A stretch of 6,591 nucleotides of DNA from assembly GCA_902490355.1 (NCBI GenBank), contig CABUDN010000135.1, positions 1 through 6,591 of the forward strand. Direction: 5' to 3'. This DNA is from an uncultured Oscillibacter sp. Its GTDB lineage: Bacteria > Bacillota > Clostridia > Oscillospirales > Oscillospiraceae. The translations under genes and the position numbers were made by a program. Below are positions 1 through 5,833 of the stretch, piece after piece (the first letter of the stretch is position 1; every line of letters begins with the position of its first letter). The notes below the pieces were generated by a model. The model was not told where the DNA came from. It searched no databases and saw nothing but the letters and a program-made list of their open reading frames with translations.

Positions 1-38
1 TGCCGCATGTCGATTTTGCTTGACAGCATCTCTCCCCC

Positions 39-659
39 GTGATAAATTGCCCCCTCATTCAGGAACCCGATGCCCACGAGCTCTCCAATGCCGCCCGGGA
101 GGTCACCAATAAGGAGGCCAAACGGCGAATCGCGGAGGCGGCGCTGGAGTTTGTGCCCCGGGATTCGTTTGCGATGATGGACTCCGGCTCCACGGTGCTG
201 GAGCTGGCGCGGCAGATCCCGCCGGAGACGCCCATGACCGCCATCACGTATTCGCTGTCCACGGCGATTGCGCTGGACAGCAAGCCCAATATTGAGATTT
301 ACTTTACCGGCGGAAAGCTCCGGAAGGAGTTCATGGCCTGCCATGGTTACTTTGCCGAGAATATGCTGGGGCAGTTTCACGCCAGCGTCTGCTTCTTGGG
401 TGCTGACGCAGTCAGTGTGGAGAACGGCATCAGCGAGCACAACATGTACGACGTGCGGCTCAAGCAGATTATGATTGAAAATTCCGCCAAGGTGGTTTTG
501 CTGGTAGATCATTCCAAATTTACCAACAGTGCGTTTATTCATGTGGCTCCGCTGGAACAGGTGGATGTCCTGATTACAGATGCGGATCTGGACCGGGCGG
601 CGATGCAGGAGCTTTCCAAACGGAAGGTGGAGGTTATTCAGGTCCCCGGTGATGCGTGA
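39..659 (+). CDS. DeoR-family transcriptional regulator, C-terminal sensor domain only (N-terminus missing or broken)
   Basis: This is the effector-binding half of a DeoR-type sugar-catabolism repressor. The 206 readable residues contain a complete DeoRC domain: the linker helix (about 20-36, REVTNKEAKRRIAEAA), the phosphosugar-binding DSGSTVLELA loop (48-57), TYSLSTAIAL (70-79), YFTGGKLRKEF (88-98), FLGADAVS (119-126), the K..MI helix (142-146), and LLVDHSKF (154-161) followed by VDVLITD (175-181). Family members are usually about 250-260 residues with a 50-60 residue helix-turn-helix at the N-terminus; none is visible here. Upstream, the frame has a TGA at 21-23. The first possible start (GTG at 39) has no Shine-Dalgarno sequence, and neither other frame over 1-50 reads like a DeoR wing (RxHGGA). 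The gene is therefore either decapitated, frameshifted, or joined to foreign sequence near position 50. It converges on the transporter/sugar operon, which it probably regulated, with a phosphosugar as the likely effector. The family call is firm; whether the gene is functional is not. Confidence 0.8.
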   Translation: MINCPLIQEPDAHELSNAAREVTNKEAKRRIAEAALEFVPRDSFAMMDSGSTVLELARQIPPETPMTAITYSLSTAIALDSKPNIEIYFTGGKLRKEFMACHGYFAENMLGQFHASVCFLGADAVSVENGISEHNMYDVRLKQIMIENSAKVVLLVDHSKFTNSAFIHVAPLEQVDVLITDADLDRAAMQELSKRKVEVIQVPGDA

Positions 660-710
660 GCCCTGCTGATTTCAGGAAAGGGCAGCACGCAAAGAGAATC
701 GATGAACAGA

Positions 711-755
711 AAAGACGCCTTGGGTGAAAGCCCAAGGCGTCTTTGGGTTTTTACA
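711..755. terminator. Bidirectional intrinsic terminator between convergent genes
   Basis: A perfect 14-bp stem (711-724 with 731-744, core GACGCCTTGGG) closes a 6-nt loop, TGAAAG. On the plus strand it is followed by a T-rich tract (TTTGGGTTTTT, ending at 752), and on the minus strand by TTTTCTGTT. It therefore works in both directions. It begins 51 nt after the stop of the DeoR-family gene. On the other strand the stem starts only 6 nt after the stop codon of the binding-protein gene (751-753), so it marks the end of the six-gene operon. Confidence 0.9.
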
Positions 756-1686
756 TGTCCTTGGTTTCTTCGGCCTGGAGCGCTTCGCCGGAGCCGTCGC
801 TCAGGGGCTGGGCGTTGAGAGCCGTGGTCATCATTTCCATCTGGGTGTCGTGATCCAGAGTGGCGATGACGGCGTTGATCTTGTCCTTGAGCTCGGTGTT
901 GCCCTTGGCAATGGGGATACCGGCGCACAGAGCGGAGAGCTCCACGTCAAAGCCCTTGCCGTCCTCGAAGGTGACCCAGGTCAGGTCGGGGTTGGACAGG
1001 CAGGCGGACTGGGCCTCGGACAGACCGGTGATGATGCCGTCGACCTTGCCGGAGCTGACTGCGACGAACAGCTCGGGCAGACCGCTCAGGCAGGGCTCAG
1101 CCTGCACGTTGGGAATCTGCTGCACCAGAGGCTCCCAAATGGTAGCGATCTGGGTGGTGATCTTCGCGCCGTCGAAGTCCTCCAGAGAGGTGGCGTTGAC
1201 ATAGGGGCTGTCCTTCCGCACGACCATGATGCAGCCGTTATTCCAGTAGTAATCGGAGAAGTCCACGGACTGGAGGCGCTCCTCAGTCACGCCCAGGGTG
1301 GAGATGCAGCAGTCCAGCTTGCCGGAGACAACGCCGGGGATCAGGCCGTCCCAGTCGGTCTTGATGATCTTGAGGTCCCAGCCGTAGGTATCGCAGATCA
1401 GGCGGGCAATCTGCACGTCGTAGCCGCAGACATACTGATTGGTGCCGTCGATGGGCCATGCACCGTTGGAGTCATCGTCCTGAGTCCAGCCGAAGGGGGC
1501 TGCACTGCAGTTCATGCCGACGCGGAGCACGTAGCCCTCGCCGTAGGTTTCTTCGGTGCTGGTTGCATCACCGCTGTCATCGGACGCGGTGGTGTCTTCC
1601 TGCTGCTTGCTGCCGCCGCAGGCGGTCAGGCCGACCAGCGTGAGGGTCGCCAGCAGTGCTGCCAAGAGTCTTTTCACGTTTTTCAT
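751..1686 (-). CDS. ABC transporter substrate-binding lipoprotein, family 3 (polar amino acid type)
   Basis: This is the extracytoplasmic receptor of the importer encoded at the other end of the operon. Residues 1-22 form a lipoprotein signal peptide (MKNVKRLL, hydrophobic core) ending in the lipobox LTAC, with C23 the lipidated cysteine. An acidic Ser/Thr-rich linker runs from 24 to about 50. The rest is a bacterial solute-binding domain family 3: GYDVQIARLICDTYG (88-102), DGLIPGVVSGKLDCCIS (113-129), the diagnostic TLGVTEERLQSVDFSDYY (130-147), and GKVDGIITGLSEAQ (213-226). R137 matches the arginine that in HisJ-like proteins holds the alpha-carboxylate of the ligand, so the ligand probably carries a carboxylate or amino-acid group. 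Length 311 is normal. The start has a GGGAGGA site (1691-1697) 4 nt upstream. It is the last gene of the operon, 101 nt after the kinase gene. The mature part has nine further cysteines, which is unusual. Ligand not determinable. Confidence 0.93.
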   Translation of the reverse strand: MKNVKRLLAALLATLTLVGLTACGGSKQQEDTTASDDSGDATSTEETYGEGYVLRVGMNCSAAPFGWTQDDDSNGAWPIDGTNQYVCGYDVQIARLICDTYGWDLKIIKTDWDGLIPGVVSGKLDCCISTLGVTEERLQSVDFSDYYWNNGCIMVVRKDSPYVNATSLEDFDGAKITTQIATIWEPLVQQIPNVQAEPCLSGLPELFVAVSSGKVDGIITGLSEAQSACLSNPDLTWVTFEDGKGFDVELSALCAGIPIAKGNTELKDKINAVIATLDHDTQMEMMTTALNAQPLSDGSGEALQAEETKDM

Positions 1687-1708
1687 ACTGTCCTCCCAAA
1701 AAATGATG

Positions 1709-1737
1709 ATATTAGCTCCTGCGGAATCCGCAGGAAA
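1709..1737 (-). promoter_or_regulatory. 19-bp perfect palindrome with possible weak promoter upstream of the binding-protein gene
   Basis: Positions 1717-1735 read TCCTGCGGA-A-TCCGCAGGA, two 9-bp half sites around one central base. On the minus strand a possible -10 (TAATAT, 1709-1714) lies 17 bp from a poor possible -35 (TTTCCT, 1732-1737). The palindrome would thus fall between the two boxes, as an operator does. The same bases can also fold as an 8-bp RNA hairpin with a 3-nt loop. No T-run follows directly (the T6 at about 1698-1703 is 13 or more bases away), so it is not a normal terminator. It could be an operator for a separate binding-protein promoter or an mRNA-protecting hairpin. The promoter boxes are weak evidence. 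Confidence 0.35.
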
Positions 1738-1753
1738 AGCTACTGAGTTGTGT

Positions 1754-1794
1754 CCCGGCTAAATCCGGGGCGGATGTCCGTACCGGTTTACGGA
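1754..1794 (-). other. Two small hairpins at the end of the kinase gene
   Basis: Two short inverted repeats follow each other: CCCGG (1754-1758) with CCGGG (1765-1769) around a 6-nt loop, and TCCGTA (1777-1782) with TACGGA (1789-1794) around a 6-nt loop. The second covers the kinase stop codon (1788-1790). With the palindrome at 1717-1735 they fill most of the 101-nt gap before the binding-protein gene, the longest gap in the operon. Such structures between cistrons can protect a downstream messenger segment, allowing a binding protein to be made in excess. That role is inference; the stems are short and GC-rich sequence gives many by chance. Confidence 0.3.
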
Positions 1795-3326
1795 AGCTGG
1801 TGCATCAGATCCCGGGTGCGCTGGTACAGAGTTTCGTACAGATCCAGATACTTCTGATACAGGGCGTGGCGCTGCGGATCCGGCATCACCGGCCGGCTCA
1901 GGGGCATGGCCTGCTTGAGCGCCGGGAAGTCCGGAAGGATTCCGCAGCCGATGGCGGCCATACAGGCGTCGCCGTAGCTGGCGGTCTGCCAGTCCTGCGC
2001 GACCTGCACCGGCATGCCGATGACGTCTGCGGCAATCTGCATCCAAACCGGATTCTTGGTGCCGCCGCCGGCAATGATGACCCGGTCCGGCGTCAGGCCA
2101 TGGTTTTGGAACAGCCGCATATGAGACCCCAGCGAGTAGGCAACGGCTTCCAGCGCGGCGCGGTTGATTTCCTTGCGGGTATGGCTGCCGGAAAGACCGA
2201 ACATGACGCCTTTTGCATCCGGGTCGTTGATGGGGCTGCGCTCTCCGTAGAAATACGGCAGCATAATGAGACCGTTGCTGCCCGGCGGAACCTGGGCCGC
2301 CTCCTGCGCCATAACGGAGTAGGCATCCGGACCGCCGTGCCGGGCGGCCTGGACCTCCTGGGCATAGTAGAGATCCCGGACCCATTTGGTCAGGGTTCCG
2401 GCGCAGTTGGTGCCGCCGGTGGCGGCATAGCTGCCGGGAATGGTAAAGGGATAGCTGCCGGGGAAGTGATCCGCCGTGCAGGCATCCATCTGGCCTTCCA
2501 GACAGTAGATGTAAAACATCGTGGAGCCAAACTGGACAAACAGGGTTCCCGGAGACACCAGACCGCCGGCAATGGATTCCGCGGTGGAATCTCCCGTGCC
2601 GACAATGACCGGAGTACCCTCCAGAAGTCCGCATGCCGCCGCGGCTTCGGCGGTGACCCCGCCGGCAATATCGGTCACATTGGCGATGGCGGCCACCTGA
2701 TCGGCCCGGCAGAAGCGGGGGCCGTCTACCTCGTTGTATGTTCCGTCCTGCCGGTAGATGGGGCGGAACGCCGCCTTGGCCAGATAACTGTCGATGGTAA
2801 ACTTCCCGGTGAGCTTTGCGGTCAGGTACGAAGAGCCCGTCAGGAACTGATACGTGTTGGCATAGACCTCCGGCTCATTGTCCTTGATCCAGAGGATCTT
2901 GGTGGCGATGTCGTCTGACCGGGGAATGTGGCCGAACATGGCGATGGCGCCGTCTTCGCCCAGCTCCTGAATGAGTGCATCGATCTGGGGGCCGGAGCGT
3001 GCGTCAATTCCGTAGAGAATGGCCTTGCGCAGGGGACGGCACGATTTGTCCACGGGGATGCAGTCGCAGCCCATGACGCTGGTGCCCACGCCTGCGATTT
3101 GCTCCGGTCCCACACCGGCCTGCTCCATCAGGCCGCGGCAGATCCTGCAAAAATCGGACCACCAGATCTCCGCATCCATCTCGAAGTAATTGGGCTGCGG
3201 GTTCTCCATGGCGTGCGGAACGGAAAAGCTGGCGATGGGGCGGAAGCTTCCGTCGATCAGAACGCCCTTGGATTCGTTTGTACCGATGTCCACGCCAAGG
3301 AGCAGCTTGTCTTTCAGAACACTCAT
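1788..3326 (-). CDS. FGGY-family carbohydrate kinase (xylulokinase-like, substrate unknown)
   Basis: This cytoplasmic ATP-dependent sugar kinase has the two-domain actin/hexokinase fold. The N-terminal phosphate loop LLLGVDIGTNESKGVLID spans 8-25 (D13), with WW at 55-56 and the sugar-domain IDAR at 107-110. GTGDST at 243-248 carries the likely catalytic base D246, followed by GGLVSPGTLFVQFGST (254-269). The FGGY C-terminal signature region LPYFYGERSPINDPDAKGVMFGL (356-378) and the adenine-binding IIAGGGTKNPVW (417-428) complete it. The length of 512 is typical. The MHG sugar-binding motif of true xylulokinases is absent: the matching stretch is GTSVMGCDCIPVD (81-93), with a cysteine about where the histidine lies in an ungapped comparison from memory. 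The substrate is therefore probably not plain D-xylulose. The start has AGGA six to seven bases upstream. It lies 30 nt after the BtpA-like gene and would phosphorylate the imported, possibly epimerised, sugar moiety. Confidence 0.93.
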   Translation of the reverse strand: MSVLKDKLLLGVDIGTNESKGVLIDGSFRPIASFSVPHAMENPQPNYFEMDAEIWWSDFCRICRGLMEQAGVGPEQIAGVGTSVMGCDCIPVDKSCRPLRKAILYGIDARSGPQIDALIQELGEDGAIAMFGHIPRSDDIATKILWIKDNEPEVYANTYQFLTGSSYLTAKLTGKFTIDSYLAKAAFRPIYRQDGTYNEVDGPRFCRADQVAAIANVTDIAGGVTAEAAAACGLLEGTPVIVGTGDSTAESIAGGLVSPGTLFVQFGSTMFYIYCLEGQMDACTADHFPGSYPFTIPGSYAATGGTNCAGTLTKWVRDLYYAQEVQAARHGGPDAYSVMAQEAAQVPPGSNGLIMLPYFYGERSPINDPDAKGVMFGLSGSHTRKEINRAALEAVAYSLGSHMRLFQNHGLTPDRVIIAGGGTKNPVWMQIAADVIGMPVQVAQDWQTASYGDACMAAIGCGILPDFPALKQAMPLSRPVMPDPQRHALYQKYLDLYETLYQRTRDLMHQLP

Positions 3327-3356
3327 ATGAATTCCTGCCTTTTGCCTGCGGGGCGC

Positions 3357-4142
3357 TTATCGCCGGGCGATTTCCATAAAGGACTTGACCTTCTCCAGGT
3401 CTACCCGGCCGTCGGGACCCTTCAGGGCGGTTCCTACGCAGGCACCGTCTGCGATCTGCAGAATCCGCTCAATGGTATCGTGGCGGCAGCCGGTGTTGCA
3501 GAAGACGGGAACATTCTTTTTCTTGGCCAGGGAAGAAACCTCTTCCAGATATCCCATGCTGGCCTCCTGGCCGGCACCGGGACCGGATACGCACAGGCCG
3601 CCCATGAAGCCGCCCTGGCAGAGCTCGTTCATCAGGGCTTCCGTGGTCTGGTCGCCCAGGCGGGCGTCGCCTTCGGGATTGAACTTGCACAGGAGCTGAA
3701 TCTCCGGATGGCCCAGCGTATATTTGAGACGGACCATATCGCCGTAGTTGACGCTGTGCAGGCCGTATGCACCGGTGTACGCGCCGCCGAAGGCGCTGCG
3801 CCCGAAGGAGGCACCCAGAGCGGCCGCCATCTTAATGGTTTCTTCCGGATTGTAAACGACGTTTACGCCGAAGGGAACGCGGATGTCTTTTTTGAGAGAG
3901 CCGATGACGGCCGCCATGGCCATCAGAGTGACCGTGCTGGTGTGCGGGGTGATGGGGAAGCAGTACTCGTTGGCGATCAGAACACCGTCCACGCCGCCGT
4001 CCTGCAGGGCCTTGAGGTCCGCCGCCGCATGCTCCATGATGGTATCCAGAGAACCGCAGAACGCGGGTTCGCCGGGCAGAGCGTCCAGGTGCAGCAATGC
4101 AATGATGGGTTTATCGGTACCAAACAGATCTTTCGTCCACAT
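3357..4142 (-). CDS. BtpA/SgcQ-family TIM-barrel protein
   Basis: This is a soluble (beta/alpha)8 protein of the BtpA family, named for a cyanobacterial photosystem I biogenesis factor but common in sugar operons such as E. coli sgc (SgcQ). Numbering from an upstream ATG at 4151, diagnostic segments are IIALLHLDALPGEP (16-29), ALQDGGVDGVLIANE (48-62), VPFGVNVVYNPEET (92-105), GASFGRSAFGGAYTG (113-127), and VFCNTGCRHDTIERIL (216-231) followed by IADGACVGTALK (233-244). The last segment looks like the standard phosphate-binding loop of TIM barrels, so a phosphorylated ligand is likely. I place the start at the fourth codon (4142): AGGAG at 4152-4156 abuts the first ATG with no spacing but sits 9 nt before this one, giving 261 residues. 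Biochemical function is unestablished for this family. The position between an epimerase and a kinase suggests an enzymatic role on their product, which is inference. Confidence 0.88.
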   Translation of the reverse strand: MWTKDLFGTDKPIIALLHLDALPGEPAFCGSLDTIMEHAAADLKALQDGGVDGVLIANEYCFPITPHTSTVTLMAMAAVIGSLKKDIRVPFGVNVVYNPEETIKMAAALGASFGRSAFGGAYTGAYGLHSVNYGDMVRLKYTLGHPEIQLLCKFNPEGDARLGDQTTEALMNELCQGGFMGGLCVSGPGAGQEASMGYLEEVSSLAKKKNVPVFCNTGCRHDTIERILQIADGACVGTALKGPDGRVDLEKVKSFMEIARR

Positions 4143-4151
4143 GGGTGTCAT

Positions 4152-4156
4152 CTCCT
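4152..4156 (-). promoter_or_regulatory. Ribosome binding site that decides the BtpA-like start
   Basis: AGGAG on the minus strand directly touches an ATG at 4151 and lies 9 nt ahead of a second in-frame ATG at 4142. Only the second has workable spacing, so it is preferred. Confidence 0.65.
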
Positions 4157-4207
4157 AAATGTTGTTGTTCCCTGACCGGGGGATCAGCCGTAATCCGGTC
4201 TTGGTGA

Positions 4208-5044
4208 TTACATATAGTTCCGCAGGATGCGGTAGGATTGTGCATCCGCGGCTGCCGGATCGTCATAGTACCGGCCGTCGGTGATTTCCTGTGTGAGCGC
4301 ACCGTGGTAATGGTTGGCTGCAATGGCAGCCAAATAGCCCTCCAGGGAGCGGTTTCCGTCTCCCCAGGCCAAGTGGAAATAGGGCGTTCCGTCCACAAAG
4401 TGCATGTGTGCAATCTCGCTGCCGAAGGCAGCAAACCATTCCTCCATAGTCTCGCCTGCCACCGCCATGGCGCAGGTGTCAATCATGGGTTTGATATTGC
4501 TGCAGCCCAGCTCCCGCAGGTATTGCTGCAGTGTGGGCAGGCTGTTGACCAGATTGGATTCCGCGGCCCGCAGGCTCTCCATCACCAGGGTAATACCCAG
4601 GGACGCGGCCTCCTGACAGTACCAGGACATGAAATCCAGACTGCGCTTCCAAGCTTCTTCCCGGGGCTCGTCCAGCAGCCCCCAGCCGGAGTGACATGCC
4701 ACCTGAGGACAGTTCAGATCCGCCGCCAGCTCCAGGGCGTGACGGAAGTAGCGTTTGCACTGGGCGATGGTTTCTCCGCCGGCAGCTGCATATTGCCAGG
4801 GGCCCATGCAGTTGTCCGGCGTCACGCAGATCACGCGCAGCCCGGAGTTTCGAAGGGTTTGGAGCAGGGTGCTGCGCTCCGCGATGCCTTCTGCGGTCAT
4901 TTGCACATGGGGGGCGGCACAAAAGAGCTCGATGCTTTGGTATCCGGCCCGTTTCTGCGCCTCCAGCATATAGGAAAGAGAGTGGTAATGATAGTGGATG
5001 CCCATGGCTGCCGGCTGATCCGGAGAAAGGATTGCTTGCGCCAT
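4208..5044 (-). CDS. Sugar isomerase/epimerase TIM barrel (FrlC / D-tagatose 3-epimerase-like)
   Basis: This is a metal-dependent ketose epimerase or sugar isomerase of the AP-endonuclease-2 TIM-barrel family. The 278 residues carry the four expected metal ligands: E156 (LVMESL), D189 (MIDTCA), H215 (HMHFVDG) and E253 (TQEITDG). The first three spacings (33 and 26) equal those I recall for Pseudomonas D-tagatose 3-epimerase (E152, D185, H211), and the fourth is 3 residues longer. Other family features are GYQSIELF..APH (34-46), VTPDN (74-78), CHSGWG (117-122) and the ESN motif (162-164). PH, TP(D/E), ESN and the (H/L)xHxVD segment also fit FrlC, the fructoselysine 3-epimerase, better than a generic family member. 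The start has AAGGAGG 7 nt upstream. It follows the ATPase gene by 48 nt and precedes the BtpA-like gene. The fold and metal site are secure. The substrate is not; FrlC-like is a resemblance by eye, without alignment. Confidence 0.88.
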   Translation of the reverse strand: MAQAILSPDQPAAMGIHYHYHSLSYMLEAQKRAGYQSIELFCAAPHVQMTAEGIAERSTLLQTLRNSGLRVICVTPDNCMGPWQYAAAGGETIAQCKRYFRHALELAADLNCPQVACHSGWGLLDEPREEAWKRSLDFMSWYCQEAASLGITLVMESLRAAESNLVNSLPTLQQYLRELGCSNIKPMIDTCAMAVAGETMEEWFAAFGSEIAHMHFVDGTPYFHLAWGDGNRSLEGYLAAIAANHYHGALTQEITDGRYYDDPAAADAQSYRILRNYM

Positions 5045-5068
5045 TTGTGTGCCTCCTTTTATGTGAAA

Positions 5069-5094
5069 AACCGTGAAATTGGGAAGGAACGGTT
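5069..5094 (-). terminator. Weak terminator-like stem between ATPase and epimerase genes
   Basis: On the minus strand AACCGT pairs with ACGGTT (5089-5094 with 5069-5074) around a 14-nt loop. It is followed by a short T-run, giving TTTTTC at the stem end. The stem overlaps the ATPase stop codon. At 6 bp with a large loop it would at most reduce read-through from transporter to enzyme genes. It may be chance. Confidence 0.2.
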
Positions 5095-5833
5095 ATCCCT
5101 GACGGTACCGGCTGAGGAATTCCTTGGTCCGGGCCTGCTGGGGATGATTGAATACCTGGTCGGGAGTGCCCTGCTCCAGGATAATGCCGGCGTCCATAAA
5201 GACCACGCGGCTGGAAATTTCCTTGGCAAACATCATCTCGTGGGTAACAATGACCATGGTGATGCCGGATTCCGCCAGAGAGCGGATGACTTCCAGCACC
5301 TCGCCCACCATCTCCGGATCCAGAGCGGAGGTGGGCTCATCAAACAAAATCAGGTCCGGCTGCATGCACAGGGCACGGGCAATGGCGACACGCTGCTTCT
5401 GGCCGCCGGAAAGCTGAGACGGCTTGGCGTTGCGGTAGGCGCTCATGCCCACCACCTTGAGATATTTCCGTGCCAGAGCCTCGGCTTCTTCCTTGCTCTT
5501 CTTGCTTACCAGCTGGGCGCCGATCATGCAGTTTTTCAGGGCGCTCATATTGGCGAAGAGATTGAAAGACTGGAACACCATCCCCACGCGGGAACGGAAC
5601 CGGTTTTTATCCTTGGGACGGTAAGACACGGGCTTGCCCTCAAAAATGATCTCGCCGCCGCTGGGGGTTTCCAGCATATTGATGCAGCGCAGCAGCGTGG
5701 ATTTTCCGGAACCGGAGGATCCGATCACGCTGATGACCTCGCCCTTTTGCACTTCAAAATCAATGTCCTTCAGGACCTGATGGGTGCCGAAGCTTTTTTC
5801 CAAATGCTTGATCTGCAGGATTGCTTCACTCAT
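5093..5833 (-). CDS. ABC transporter ATP-binding protein, polar amino acid type (GlnQ/HisP-like)
   Basis: This is the nucleotide-binding subunit that powers the importer from the cytoplasmic side of the membrane. All motifs are intact: Walker A GSSGSGKST (38-46), Q-loop Q88 in VFQSFNLF, signature LSGGQKQRVAIARAL (141-155), Walker B LILFDEPTSALD (161-172) with catalytic E166, and switch H198 in VTHEM. The length of 246, the INMLE segment (51-55) and the DEPTSALDPE region are typical of the polar-amino-acid (PAAT) subfamily and differ from sugar importers, whose ATPases are about 360 residues with a C-terminal regulatory domain. Where most relatives have FPHMT after the Q-loop, this one has FANMS (93-97), a small variation near the permease contact. 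The start codon overlaps the permease stop by 4 nt (ATGA), so the two are translationally coupled. GGAGG lies 10 nt upstream, within the permease gene. Confidence 0.95.
   Translation of the reverse strand: MSEAILQIKHLEKSFGTHQVLKDIDFEVQKGEVISVIGSSGSGKSTLLRCINMLETPSGGEIIFEGKPVSYRPKDKNRFRSRVGMVFQSFNLFANMSALKNCMIGAQLVSKKSKEEAEALARKYLKVVGMSAYRNAKPSQLSGGQKQRVAIARALCMQPDLILFDEPTSALDPEMVGEVLEVIRSLAESGITMVIVTHEMMFAKEISSRVVFMDAGIILEQGTPDQVFNHPQQARTKEFLSRYRQG

Noticed and set aside
20..48. TTGACA (20-25) and TAAATT (43-48) with a 17-bp spacer, a promoter-like pair pointing right
   Set aside because: Transcription would begin near 55, after the GTG at 39, and the next in-frame ATG is inside the sensor domain with no ribosome site. 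It makes no coherent gene start; a perfect -35 alone can be chance.
724..1746. Open frame on the plus strand opposite the binding-protein gene
   Set aside because: It is a mirror of the real coding strand with repetitive Gly/Val/Asp composition; it starts inside the terminator stem and has no ribosome site or domain.
3324..3334. Adjacent CATATG and GAATTC at the kinase start, resembling a cloning junction
   Set aside because: The coding frame, ribosome site and operon spacing are natural on both sides and no vector-like sequence is present, so chance is the simplest explanation.
2928..4175. Open frame on the plus strand opposite the kinase and BtpA-like genes
   Set aside because: It spans two real genes and their gap in antisense and shows no family motifs.
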